From assembly GCA_964614855.1 (NCBI GenBank), contig CAZTMX010000002.1:1-51320 (forward strand): a stretch of DNA of 51,320 nt, in the 5' to 3' direction. This stretch comes from CAWJHE01 sp964614855 (GTDB lineage Bacteria > Chloroflexota > Anaerolineae > Anaerolineales > UBA4823). Every line of letters begins with the position of its first letter. Within the stretch, counting starts at the first letter, position 1. The notes under the pieces were generated by a model. The model was not told the DNA's origin, did not search any database, and worked only from the letters and a program-made list of their open reading frames with translations. The position numbers and the translations under genes were made by a program. This document shows positions 32,565 to 41,166 of the stretch, piece after piece.

Positions 32565-34307
32565 TTAGGCGCGCGCTGCCAACCAGGAAAGCAGGGCATC
32601 CGTCTGCCAGGTGTTGATCACCGTTGGCGCTTCTACCCAGCCGCGGCGGGCTGTAGCGATGCCAAACTGCAGCATGGCCATATCGCTGGCGGTGTGTGCA
32701 TCCGTGTTGACGCTCAGTAAAATCCCCATCTCAGCAGCACGGCGCGCGTAAATGTCATCCAGGTCCAGGCGCGCAGGGTGCGCGTTGATTTCAAGCGCCA
32801 CCCCGCTTTCCCTGGCTGCAGTGAAGACCGCGTCCATATCCAGGTCGGCTCCCTCGCGGTCTGGGATCATCCGTCCGGTTGGGTGCCCGATGATATCCAC
32901 ATGCGGGTTGCGAATGGCGTTCAGTAACCGTCCGGTGACCTTTTGTCGCGGTTGGCGCAGGCTGGTATGCAGCGAAGCGATCACCAGGTCCAGTTTATGT
33001 AGGACTTCGTCTGAGAAATCCAACGCACCGTCGGCGCGAATTTCCACCTCACAGCCCTGCAGCAAGCGGATCGAATCCCCCAGTTCTTCCTGAACCTGGT
33101 CGATCTCCCGGCGCTGTACATCTAAATCCTCCGCCGAGAGGCCTCCGGCGATGCCCAAGCTGCCTGAGTGATCGGTAATAGCCAGTACTTTCAGACCACG
33201 CTGCATGGCTGCCTCCGCCAACTGGCGGATGGTGAGCTTTCCGTCACTCCAGGTAGTGTGTGCGTGCAGCTCAGCCCGGATATCGCCAGCAGTGATCAGG
33301 CGCGGCAGCCTGCCTTCACGGGCAGCCTGCACTTCGCCGCGGTCTTCACGCAGCTCGGGTGGGATCCGGGGTAAACCCAGGGTGGTGTAGACTTCATCTT
33401 CTGTGGCGCACAGGATTTCTGAGCCGTCGCTTTTCAGGAACGATTGGTCAGAAAGCGAAAGCCCTTGCTTAAGCGCCAGCTCGCGCAGCCGGACATTGTG
33501 ATCTTTTGACCCGGTGGCATATTGCAAGGCAGAGCCGAAACGTTCCGGCGGGTGTACCCATAATTGAGCGCGCAAGTTGTGGCTGAATTCAACGCTGGCT
33601 TTTGTTTCTCCCTGGCTGAGCACATGGATGACATCCGGGTGGCTGGTAAATGCCTGCATAACCGGACCCGATTCTGCAGCCGCGGCCAGTAAATCCAGGT
33701 CGCCCACGGTGGCGCGCATGCGCCTTAAGCTGCCGGCGATTTCCACGGTTTTCACCCCGGGTACTGACCGGAGGTACGCTAGCAGTTCCTGCGCCAGGAC
33801 CCAGGCTTTTCCCAGCGGGATGCGGTCAGTCCTGCGCGCAACTGCCTGGATGCCTGCCAGCACCCTGGCTTCCGATTTTTCACCCATCCCCGGTAAAGAC
33901 CGCAGGCTACCGGCTTCAGCCGCAGCTTTTAACTCGCTGATGTTGGTGATACCGGCTTGTTTCCAGAACATGGCGGCTTTTTTGGGACCCACATCCGGGA
34001 TTTGCAGCACTTCAATCAGACCTGGTGGGACTTCCTGTTCCAGCCGTTCAAGAAATTCCAGCCGCCCAGTCGAGAGCATCTCATCAATTTTTTCAGCGAT
34101 GGCCTTGCCCACACCGGGGATCTCTGTCAGCTTGTCTTCGCGCCAGATATCTTCAACATCGCGCCCCAGGTTTTCCAGGTTGTCAACAGCTTTCCGGTAA
34201 GCCAGGATTTTGTAAATCACATCGCCTTTGATCTCAAGCAAGTCGGCAATGCGGTTGAAATTGTCGATCACCTGGCGGGTGGTTAGTTTGGGGTTCGTTT
34301 TATCCAT
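32565..34307 (-). CDS. polX: DNA polymerase/3'-5' exonuclease PolX
   Basis: 580 residues, the standard size. An N-terminal helix-hairpin-helix 8-kDa domain (NFNRIADLLEIKGDVIYKILAYRKA, then IPGVGKAIAEKIDEML) binds gapped DNA. The polymerase beta-type core carries the GSLRRMRATVGDLDLL motif with catalytic Asp residues. The C-terminal PHP domain (from about 335) has the metal-site ELHAHTTWSDG and AITDHSGSLGIAGG motifs, and later IIGHPTGRM and NAHPARLDL. It acts in base-excision gap filling with editing. The ATG at 34307 was chosen over the GTG at 34319; neither has an obvious ribosome site. Confidence 0.94.
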   Translation of the reverse strand: MDKTNPKLTTRQVIDNFNRIADLLEIKGDVIYKILAYRKAVDNLENLGRDVEDIWREDKLTEIPGVGKAIAEKIDEMLSTGRLEFLERLEQEVPPGLIEVLQIPDVGPKKAAMFWKQAGITNISELKAAAEAGSLRSLPGMGEKSEARVLAGIQAVARRTDRIPLGKAWVLAQELLAYLRSVPGVKTVEIAGSLRRMRATVGDLDLLAAAAESGPVMQAFTSHPDVIHVLSQGETKASVEFSHNLRAQLWVHPPERFGSALQYATGSKDHNVRLRELALKQGLSLSDQSFLKSDGSEILCATEDEVYTTLGLPRIPPELREDRGEVQAAREGRLPRLITAGDIRAELHAHTTWSDGKLTIRQLAEAAMQRGLKVLAITDHSGSLGIAGGLSAEDLDVQRREIDQVQEELGDSIRLLQGCEVEIRADGALDFSDEVLHKLDLVIASLHTSLRQPRQKVTGRLLNAIRNPHVDIIGHPTGRMIPDREGADLDMDAVFTAARESGVALEINAHPARLDLDDIYARRAAEMGILLSVNTDAHTASDMAMLQFGIATARRGWVEAPTVINTWQTDALLSWLAARA

Positions 34308-34361
34308 GTGTTTCAGCACTCGCTGTAATCATCCAATACCGGTTAGATGGATCCAATCATA

Positions 34362-35306
34362 TCACGATCTGGCAATGGCTAAAGCTGCCCAATCGCCAAT
34401 CAGCCTCTGCTCCACCAGCCTGAAGCCGTGTTTTTCAAAGGCGGCCCGAACTTGATCCACTTGCTCAGCAAGGATACCCGAAAGGATCATCACGCCGCCC
34501 GGGGCAAGGATTTCTCCCAGTCCTTCATCAAAAAGGCGGATGATCACCGGCGCCAGGATATTTGCCAAAACCAGTTTCCCTGTGCTCAGCGAAAATTTTC
34601 CGGCCAGAGTTTCTTCCAGGGAGCCCAGCTCTATTTCAAATCCTTCGTAAACCTGGTTGGCAGCAGCATTCTCGCGCGAGGCGCGAATGGCATCGGCATC
34701 GATATCCACACCCAGGGCGTGTCTGGCGCCGAGCTTTAAGGCTGCAATCGCCAGGATGCCTGAGCCGCAGCCCATATCGATCACATCAGGCGCAGAGTCC
34801 GGCGCACTGGATAACTCGCCGGCGAAATAGGCTTCGATCAGCTCCAGGCAGAGCTGCGTGGTGGGGTGGGTGCCTGTACCGAATGCCATGCCGGGATCAA
34901 TGCGAATGGGGATGCGCCCATCGTCGGGTATATCCAGCCAGGCCGGGATGATAATGATTTTTTTGCCGATGGCGATGGGGTGATAGTGCTGCTTCCAGGC
35001 TTCAGCCCAATTTGCCAGTTGGACCGGGCGGAACCGAGGCGTTGGCAGGGGTCTGATCCGGCCCAGATACCACAAAGCTTCTTCAATCTGGTTGCGTACA
35101 GTCTCGTATCCTTCGCTGGTGGGCAGAAATCCGTATACGCGCAGCGGGCCGATGGCGTGGCCTTCGGAATCGTCTGGACCGGCGGTGACGGCAGTGCTTT
35201 CGATTACTACCCCGTCGGGTATAAAGCGAGCCAGAACTTCGGCTACCGGCTCGGCCAGTTCGCCGTCAACGGTAAGGGATATTTCTAACCAGGGTGCTTC
35301 GCTCAT
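34362..35306 (-). CDS. prmA: Ribosomal protein L11 methyltransferase
   Basis: 314 residues, typical of PrmA. The N-terminal substrate domain (about 1-90) is followed by the SAM-binding Rossmann domain: GMAFGTGTHPTTQLCLE, then VIDMGCGSGILAIAALKLGA (motif I) and GVDIDADAIRASRENAAAN, then LVLANILAPVI with the NILA/NPPY-type motif. It trimethylates lysines and the N-terminus of L11 in the cytoplasm. It follows dnaJ, as in many bacteria. AGGAG lies 7 nt before the ATG, directly after the T-tract of a terminator hairpin. Confidence 0.95.
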   Translation of the reverse strand: MSEAPWLEISLTVDGELAEPVAEVLARFIPDGVVIESTAVTAGPDDSEGHAIGPLRVYGFLPTSEGYETVRNQIEEALWYLGRIRPLPTPRFRPVQLANWAEAWKQHYHPIAIGKKIIIIPAWLDIPDDGRIPIRIDPGMAFGTGTHPTTQLCLELIEAYFAGELSSAPDSAPDVIDMGCGSGILAIAALKLGARHALGVDIDADAIRASRENAAANQVYEGFEIELGSLEETLAGKFSLSTGKLVLANILAPVIIRLFDEGLGEILAPGGVMILSGILAEQVDQVRAAFEKHGFRLVEQRLIGDWAALAIARS

Positions 35307-35317
35307 GTGTACTCTCC

Positions 35318-35368
35318 TAAAAAATGGAAAAGACGAAAGGCATGTTGTGCAGGGGATTGCCTTTCGTC
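35318..35368 (-). terminator. Terminator/attenuator between dnaJ and prmA
   Basis: GACGAAAGGCA and TGCCTTTCGTC (35332-35342 and 35358-35368) form a perfect 11-bp stem with a 15-nt loop. On the minus strand the stem is followed by TTTTCCATTTTTT (35331-35319). The prmA ribosome site begins immediately after, so read-through would be needed unless prmA has another promoter. Confidence 0.8.
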
Positions 35369-35395
35369 AATGTGCCGTTCATTCTTTTTATATTT

Positions 35396-36526
35396 CTAAT
35401 TCCCGAATGTCTCTTTTATCCAATCCAGGAACCCGCGTTCTTGTGCCCGCACTTCACTGCCCAGGCTTTTTGCCAGTTTTTCAAACAGCTCCTTTTGCTC
35501 GCTGTTGAGACGGGTGGGCACTTCAACATTGATCAATACCAGCTGGTCGCCGCGCCCATTGCTGCGCAGCCTGGGGACGCCTTTTCCTTTCAGGTGCAAT
35601 ACCTTTCCGGGTTGGGTGCCGCTGGGTATGTGGAGGGTTTCGTTTTTGCCATCCACCGTGGGAATTTCCACATCTGCTCCCAGGGTTGCCTGGGCGATGT
35701 TGATATTCAGGTTTAGCAGGATGTCATTTTCCTGGCGGCGGAAGTATTTATGCGGTTTTACCTGGATGGTGATGTACAGGTTGCCGTTTGGACCGCCGTT
35801 GGTGCCTGGCTGGCCCTCACCTGCCAGACGGATCTGGATGCCTGTATCCACACCAGCCGGAATACTGACCACCTTTTGCCGGGTCTGCCGCTCTACGCCG
35901 CGTCCCTGGCAGGTACGGCAGGGTGTACTGATGGTTTCGCCCTGGCCTTTACAGGTCGGGCAGGTTGCTACCTGCACCATGGAACCCAGGATGGTCTGGC
36001 GAACCTGGCGCACCTCACCTGTGCCGTTACATGTGGTGCAGCGCGTGGCAGATGTCCCCGGTTCGGCGCCGCTGCCGCTGCATGTGCTGCAAACCTCATC
36101 GCGGGTGATAGAAATTTCTTTCTCCACCCCAAAAACAGCTTCTTCAAAGGTTAAATCCAGGTGGTATTGTAAATCGGCGCCTCGCCGTGGGGCGTTGCGC
36201 GAGCGGGTGGATGAGCGCCCAAAACCGCCAAAACCGAATAAATCGCCAAAGATATCCGCAAAGTCTGAGAAGTCGACGGTGAAATCGGGTGAACCGTTGG
36301 GACCTTGCACACCGGCATGACCATAGCGGTCGTATGCGGCGCGCTTTTGCTCATCCGAAAGCACTGCGTAAGCTTCGTTCAATTCTTTGAATTTCTCTTC
36401 AGCATCCGCTTCTTTATTGATATCGGGGTGATACTGGCGCGCTAGCTTGCGGAAGGCTGATTTTAGATCTTCCGCTGTGGCGTTTTTGGGTACGCCCAGG
36501 ATTTCGTAATAATCGCGTTTTGTCAT
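35396..36526 (-). CDS. dnaJ: Chaperone protein DnaJ
   Basis: 376 residues, full-length class I Hsp40. The J domain (about 1-70) has RDYYEILGV and the HPD motif in QYHPDINKEA. A Gly/Phe-rich segment (GDLFGFGGFGRSS) follows. The zinc domain has four CxxCxGxG repeats (CSTCSGSGAEPG, CTTCNGTGEV, CPTCKGQGET, CRTCQGRGVE). The C-terminal substrate-binding domains complete the protein. It delivers substrates to DnaK and stimulates its ATPase. The ATG at 36526 was chosen over a TTG 12 nt upstream. An inverted repeat lies between dnaK and this gene. Confidence 0.96.
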   Translation of the reverse strand: MTKRDYYEILGVPKNATAEDLKSAFRKLARQYHPDINKEADAEEKFKELNEAYAVLSDEQKRAAYDRYGHAGVQGPNGSPDFTVDFSDFADIFGDLFGFGGFGRSSTRSRNAPRRGADLQYHLDLTFEEAVFGVEKEISITRDEVCSTCSGSGAEPGTSATRCTTCNGTGEVRQVRQTILGSMVQVATCPTCKGQGETISTPCRTCQGRGVERQTRQKVVSIPAGVDTGIQIRLAGEGQPGTNGGPNGNLYITIQVKPHKYFRRQENDILLNLNINIAQATLGADVEIPTVDGKNETLHIPSGTQPGKVLHLKGKGVPRLRSNGRGDQLVLINVEVPTRLNSEQKELFEKLAKSLGSEVRAQERGFLDWIKETFGN

Positions 36527-36546
36527 GAATGGCGCCAACTACTCAA

Positions 36547-36626
36547 GGGCTGTCCAGCCAATTGTACCTCCGGTATGGGGATACAAGCCGGTTCAACATT
36601 CTTCTGTCCAGATGGCTGGACAGCCC
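36547..36626. repeat. Inverted repeat in the dnaK-dnaJ gap
   Basis: GGGCTGTCCAGCCA (36547-36560) and TGGCTGGACAGCCC (36613-36626) are perfect 14-bp inverted copies separated by 52 nt. The right arm also contains its own perfect hairpin, CTGTCCAG-ATGG-CTGGACAG (36604-36623). So two alternative structures compete in the dnaK-dnaJ mRNA. There is no T-tract, so a simple terminator is unlikely. It could be an mRNA processing or stability element. Confidence 0.75.
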
Positions 36627-36647
36627 ATTATATTACGATTAGCCAGT

Positions 36648-38549
36648 TTAGGCGTTGTGGAACTCGCCGTCCACAACATCTTCATCACCAGGACCGCCGG
36701 TTGGGCCGGAGGCTGGTCCCTGACCGGGCACGCCGGTTTCGGGTCCTGCTTGTTGGTATGCTGCAGCGCCAACCTGCTGTAAGGTCTGCGATAGATCGTC
36801 TGCGGCTTTGCGGATGGCTTCCGTGTCGTCACTCTTCAGGGTTTCACGCACGGTGTTAATCTTCCCTTCCACGCTGGCTTTAAGATCTGCGGGCACTTTC
36901 TCGCCCAGGTCCTTTAGTAATTTCTCTGCACTGTAGGCCACATTATCGGCGTTGTTGCGCACCTCGATCGATTCTTTGCGGCGGCGGTCTTCCTCTGCAT
37001 GAGCTTCGGCGTCTTTGCGCATGCGCTCGACTTCTGCGTCGGTCAAACCGGATGAAGCAGTGATGGTGATGTGCTGGCTGCGCCCGGTGGCTTTGTCCTG
37101 GGCAGTGACTTTCAGGATGCCGTTGGCGTCAATGTCAAAGGTCACTTCGATTTGCGGGATGCCGCGCGGCGCAGGGGGGATGCCGTCCAGGTTGAATTTG
37201 CCCAGGGATTTGTTATCCGCGGCCATGGGGCGTTCGCCCTGAAGAACGTGGATCTCTACCTGCGGCTGGCTATCGCTGGCGGTGGAGAAAACCTGGCTCT
37301 TGCGAGTGGGTACGGTGGTATTGCGCTCAATCAGCGGGGTCGCCACGCCGCCCAGTGTTTCGACGGAGAGTGTAAGCGGAGTGACATCGAGCAGCAAGAT
37401 GTCTTTTACTTCGCCGCCCAAAACACCAGCCTGGATGGCCGCGCCCACCGCCACTACCTCGTCGGGGTTAACGCCCTTGTGCGGTTCCTTGCCGAAAAGC
37501 TTGCGCACCGCTTCCTGTACCGCGGGCATACGGGTCATGCCGCCTACCAGGACGATTTCATCGATAGCCGATGTCTGCAGGTCGGCGTCTTTTAGCGCCT
37601 GGCGTACCGGGCCCAGAGAGCGTTCGATCAGATCGCCGGTCAGTTGCTCGAGCTTGGCGCGGGTGAGTTGCAGCACCAGGTGTTTTGGACCGGTGGCGTC
37701 TGCGGTGATATATGGCAGGTTGATCTCGGTCTGCATCAGGGTGGATAGCTCGATCTTGGCTTTCTCCGCGGCTTCTTTCAAACGCTGCAGCGCCTGGCGG
37801 TCGTTGCGCAGGTCGATGTTATTGCTGCGTTTGAATTCATCCGCCAGGTAATCGATCACACGCTGGTCGAAGTCATCGCCGCCCAGGAAGGTATCGCCGC
37901 TGGTGGAACGTACCTGGAAAACGCCTTCGCCGACATCCAGGATGGAAATATCGAAGGTACCGCCGCCCAGGTCATATACAGCGATGATTTCGTCTTTCTT
38001 TTTGTCCAAGCCATACGCCAGCGATGAAGCGGTAGGCTCGTTGATGATACGCAGCACTTCTAGCCCGGCGATTTTACCGGCATCTTTGGTGGCGTTGCGT
38101 TGGGCATCGTTGAAGTAAGCCGGGACGGTGATCACCGCCTGGGTTACGGTTGTGCCCAGGTAGGCCTCAGCATCGGCTTTTAACTTGCCAAGGATCATGG
38201 CGGAAATCTCTGGGGCGGAGTAGTCTTTCCCGTCCAGGTTGACACGGATATCGCCGTTAGGTGCAGCAGAAACCTTATATGGAACCCGGGAGAGTGCTTT
38301 TTGTACTTCGGGGTCGTTGAATTTTCGCCCCATAAAGCGCTTGATCGAGAAGACTGTATTTTCAGGGTTTACAACAGCCTGGTTTCGAGCAACACGCCCG
38401 ATCAGGCGTTCGTGATTTTTGTTAACTGCCACGACGGAGGGCACCAGACGTTCGCCTTCTGCCGATGGGATGACGACAGGCTCGCCGCCCTCCATAACTG
38501 CTACAACCGAGTTGGTTGTTCCAAGATCAATGCCAATAATTTTTCCCAT
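36648..38549 (-). CDS. dnaK: Chaperone protein DnaK (Hsp70)
   Basis: 633 residues. The ATPase domain begins KIIGIDLGTTNSVVAVMEGG and contains VITVPAYFNDAQRNATKDAG, IINEPTASSLAYGLDKK and VYDLGGGTFDISIL. The substrate-binding domain starts near 380 (LLLDVTPLTLSVETLGG). The helical lid ends in an acidic tail (GPGDEDVVDGEF), the usual bacterial EEVD-like end. It folds client proteins with DnaJ and GrpE. GGAGG lies 8 nt before the ATG. It is part of hrcA-grpE-dnaK-dnaJ, under HrcA control through the upstream CIRCE. Confidence 0.98.
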   Translation of the reverse strand: MGKIIGIDLGTTNSVVAVMEGGEPVVIPSAEGERLVPSVVAVNKNHERLIGRVARNQAVVNPENTVFSIKRFMGRKFNDPEVQKALSRVPYKVSAAPNGDIRVNLDGKDYSAPEISAMILGKLKADAEAYLGTTVTQAVITVPAYFNDAQRNATKDAGKIAGLEVLRIINEPTASSLAYGLDKKKDEIIAVYDLGGGTFDISILDVGEGVFQVRSTSGDTFLGGDDFDQRVIDYLADEFKRSNNIDLRNDRQALQRLKEAAEKAKIELSTLMQTEINLPYITADATGPKHLVLQLTRAKLEQLTGDLIERSLGPVRQALKDADLQTSAIDEIVLVGGMTRMPAVQEAVRKLFGKEPHKGVNPDEVVAVGAAIQAGVLGGEVKDILLLDVTPLTLSVETLGGVATPLIERNTTVPTRKSQVFSTASDSQPQVEIHVLQGERPMAADNKSLGKFNLDGIPPAPRGIPQIEVTFDIDANGILKVTAQDKATGRSQHITITASSGLTDAEVERMRKDAEAHAEEDRRRKESIEVRNNADNVAYSAEKLLKDLGEKVPADLKASVEGKINTVRETLKSDDTEAIRKAADDLSQTLQQVGAAAYQQAGPETGVPGQGPASGPTGGPGDEDVVDGEFHNA

Positions 38550-38608
38550 ATTATGCCTCCAGATAGTCCAAAAGGTTGTTTGATGTCAGGTTTTGTGATG
38601 CGTTGTGC

Positions 38609-39217
38609 TTAGCGCGCCACTCGAACAAGTGCGGGGCGGAGAACTTTATCTCCAAACATATAGCCTTGTTTGAGCACTTCAATGATTTGTCCACTTTTAT
38701 ATTTGTCGTTCTCCTCAGAGGTGACCGCTTCATGAAGGTTTGGATCAAAGGCCTGGCCTTCGCTTTTCATTACGGTAATGCCTTCAGCCTCCAGGATCGA
38801 GAGCAGCTTCCGGTAAATTAATTCCACTCCATCTGCCCAAAGGCTGCCGTCGCCTTGTTGAGGGCGGTTTTTCAGAGCACGCTCGAGATCATCCACCACG
38901 TCCAGATAGCGCTTGATGATGCTGGCAGAGGTCGATTGGTAGATTTGCGACTGTTCTCGTTCAATGCGTTTCTTGTAGTTGGCAAATTCCGCCCGTGCGC
39001 GCTGCCAGCCGTCCAGGTACTCGGTGGCCTTTGAACGTTCGGTATCGATCTCTTGCTTGAGAGCATTAATCTGCTCTACCAGTTCAGCTACAGGTTGCTC
39101 TGCATTGATTTCTGCGCTTACCTGTACGGGCCCTGCGCTGGCTTGGTTCATTTCTGTTTCAGTTGATTTCTGCTTGTGTTTCGGCATTTCTAGACCGCTT
39201 GCTCCTTTTCCAATCAT
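38609..39217 (-). CDS. grpE: GrpE nucleotide exchange factor
   Basis: 202 residues. The long N-terminal coiled-coil (about 50-110, LVEQINALKQEIDTERSKATEYLDGWQRARAEFANYKKR) is diagnostic, as is the C-terminal beta domain with SEGQAFDPNLHEAV and ending GDKVLRPALVRVAR. It releases ADP from DnaK. The start at 39217 is 8 nt after the hrcA stop; an in-frame ATG at 39187 is an alternative, but its AAGGAG is too far away. The disordered N-terminus gives no help. Confidence 0.95.
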   Translation of the reverse strand: MIGKGASGLEMPKHKQKSTETEMNQASAGPVQVSAEINAEQPVAELVEQINALKQEIDTERSKATEYLDGWQRARAEFANYKKRIEREQSQIYQSTSASIIKRYLDVVDDLERALKNRPQQGDGSLWADGVELIYRKLLSILEAEGITVMKSEGQAFDPNLHEAVTSEENDKYKSGQIIEVLKQGYMFGDKVLRPALVRVAR

Positions 39218-39225
39218 TCAATTTC

Positions 39226-40263
39226 TCAATCAGTCATCAATTCATCCACCATATCGCTCAACAAGCCGGCGACAAAGCGCACGGTGGATATGGTGCGCCC
39301 ATAAGGCATGCGCATGGGACCGAGGACGCCGATCGTCCCGGTCGCTCTTCCTGGCGAGCCATAACGCGATAAAACAACAGAATATTCGCGCAACTCTTCC
39401 CATGTACCTTCACCGCCTATCAGCACCTGTACTTCGCCCATATCATTTGTGGTTAGCACGGTGCGATTGAGCAGGTCTTCCAGTAACGGCCGCTCTTCTA
39501 GCAGATGCAAGGCGCGGCGAGCCAGGTCGATTTCGCCAAATTCCGGTTCGGCCAATACGTGTGTTAGTCCATCCCGGTATAACTCGCCGGTGAGCACCCT
39601 GCTGGAGCGGTGCATTTCGTCGATGATCAGTTTCTGGATGTCGTTTTCCAACGGTGTGGCCTGCAAATTGAGCGAAGTAATTGCGTTTGCATCCAATCCC
39701 TGGCAAAGCGAGTTTAAAATCTGCGCCGCGCTGCTTAATTTTTCCTGCGATACCGGTTCAGCCAGGTTGAGCATCTGTTGCCGCACCTCGCCGCCCGAGA
39801 GCACCAGCACCATCAGCACCTGTCGACCGTGGGTGTTGATCAGTTCAAGGTGTTTAAAGGATGTCTGCTCGGGTCTCGGGGCAGTCACCAGCGAGGCGGC
39901 CTGTGCCTGGTGGGCAAGCACGGAGGCTGCAAGGCGCATCCAGCGGTCCACATCCACCCCGGCCTGGTAGAACTGGTGCACGATGGTGCGCTTGGTTGTG
40001 GTGGGTAAATCGGAATGGCCCATCAGTTGGCGCACAAAGTAGCGGTAGCCCTCTTCTGTGGGCGAGCGACCGGCAGATGTGTGCGGCTGGCGCAGGTAAC
40101 CCATTTCAGTCAACGCCACCATTTCGTTGCGCACGGTGGCAGAGCTAAAATCAAGGTTAAACTGTTCAACCAGGCGATTTGAACCGACCGGTTGGGCGGT
40201 TTCGATAAAATCGCGGATGACCAGTGCCAGGATGAGCTTTTGTCTTTCTGTAAGGTTTTCCAT
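39226..40263 (-). CDS. hrcA: Heat-inducible transcription repressor HrcA
   Basis: 345 residues, standard length. The N-terminal winged helix (about 1-75) shows LTERQKLILALVIRDFIETAQPVGSNRL and DFSSATVRNEMVALTEMGYLRQPHTSAGR, the family signature. The GAF-like and insert domains follow, and the C-terminus GTIGVLGPMRMPYGRTISTVRFVA is canonical. HrcA dimers bind CIRCE and need GroEL for folding. The gene heads the dnaK operon. CIRCE lies in its own leader, so it represses itself. AAGGG precedes the ATG. Confidence 0.97.
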   Translation of the reverse strand: MENLTERQKLILALVIRDFIETAQPVGSNRLVEQFNLDFSSATVRNEMVALTEMGYLRQPHTSAGRSPTEEGYRYFVRQLMGHSDLPTTTKRTIVHQFYQAGVDVDRWMRLAASVLAHQAQAASLVTAPRPEQTSFKHLELINTHGRQVLMVLVLSGGEVRQQMLNLAEPVSQEKLSSAAQILNSLCQGLDANAITSLNLQATPLENDIQKLIIDEMHRSSRVLTGELYRDGLTHVLAEPEFGEIDLARRALHLLEERPLLEDLLNRTVLTTNDMGEVQVLIGGEGTWEELREYSVVLSRYGSPGRATGTIGVLGPMRMPYGRTISTVRFVAGLLSDMVDELMTD

Positions 40264-40279
40264 TTTGCCCTTGATGATT

Positions 40280-40306
40280 TTAGCACTCTCGCATCGAGAG
40301 TGCTAA
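40280..40306. promoter_or_regulatory. CIRCE operator of the hrcA-grpE-dnaK-dnaJ operon
   Basis: TTAGCACTC-N9-GAGTGCTAA, a perfect match to the CIRCE consensus. It sits about 13 nt downstream of the -10 box, within the leader. Confidence 0.97.
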
Positions 40307-40319
40307 TAATACGCAAACG

Positions 40320-40348
40320 ATGATACCATGCGGCAGGCAGTACGTCAA
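40320..40348 (-). promoter_or_regulatory. hrcA operon promoter
   Basis: On the minus strand: TTGACG (40343-40348), 17-nt spacer, TATCAT (40320-40325). A housekeeping sigma-70-like promoter. Transcription starts just before CIRCE. Confidence 0.85.
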
Positions 40349-40408
40349 GAATTCACCCCCTGCGGTAAGAAATTTCTAACACTAAGTTAACAAGCGGTCG
40401 GTAGCAGA

Positions 40409-41149
40409 TTATGGGCGTAAAAAGGAGATTACCGATGAGAAATCTTGCGCATACGGCGCACAAAAGCGCATCTCTTGCTGTGTCAGTGGATGGATGAAGG
40501 ATATTTCGAGAGCATGTAATGCAAGACGCTTTAAGCTGTTCAGCGGGCTGGTTTGGGCGGTAGTCTTCGTGCTTGCGGCGAGTTGACCTGGGGACTGGCC
40601 TTTGGCAGAGTACAGTGAATCCATAAAAATCGGGTACCCGCAAGCTGCCAGGTGGGCACGGATCTGGTGTGTCCTTCCGCTGCGCGGCATGGCGGCAACC
40701 AGGGTGTATCCGCCAAATCTTTCCAGGACGCTGATGTCCGTTTGAGCTGCTTTTCCACTGCGGGCATCGACAATTGTGCGGTGTTTGCGGTCGCCATCTG
40801 GGCGTAAGGGGTAGGTGATTGATTTTTCAGACCAGGTTGGCGAGCCAACAACCAGCGCATGGTATGTCTTATGTGCCAGCCGTTTCTCAAATTGAGTGTT
40901 TAGCTCACGGTGAGCCTGTGCGCTGCGTGCGAAGATGATAATCCCGCTGGTTTGGCGGTCCAGGCGGTGAACAACCCATAGCGGGCTCCACTCTTTTTTC
41001 AAAATTCCGACCAGGAATGGGGCTTGTGGATTATAACCATCCACCAGGGTTGGCAGCCCTGCTGGTTTGTTGACAGCCAGCAGGGCATCGTCATGCCAGA
41101 TCACCAAATCGGACGCAAGCGGGGGTACTTGCTGGTGCAAGCTATACAA
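40409..41149 (-). CDS. RluA-family RNA pseudouridine synthase
   Basis: 246 residues, with the RluA catalytic domain only and no S4 domain. The catalytic block is VVHRLDRQTSGIIIFA, with the invariant Asp in HRLDR. The earlier AVNKPAGLPT and later SGRTHQIRAHLAACGYPI motifs are also in place. It isomerises uridine in rRNA or tRNA; the site cannot be predicted. The start is TTG with AGGG 6 nt upstream; no in-frame ATG occurs before the conserved core. It follows the MFS gene by 17 nt, likely in one transcript with trmD. Confidence 0.88.
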   Translation of the reverse strand: MYSLHQQVPPLASDLVIWHDDALLAVNKPAGLPTLVDGYNPQAPFLVGILKKEWSPLWVVHRLDRQTSGIIIFARSAQAHRELNTQFEKRLAHKTYHALVVGSPTWSEKSITYPLRPDGDRKHRTIVDARSGKAAQTDISVLERFGGYTLVAAMPRSGRTHQIRAHLAACGYPIFMDSLYSAKGQSPGQLAASTKTTAQTSPLNSLKRLALHALEISFIHPLTQQEMRFCAPYAQDFSSVISFLRP

Positions 41150-41166
41150 ACTGAACCCTGGCTGTG

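Noticed and set aside
36547..36626. Insertion-sequence ends or a MITE in the dnaK-dnaJ gap
   Set aside because: The 14-bp inverted arms are short, I see no flanking target duplication, and the element is not seen again in this window.
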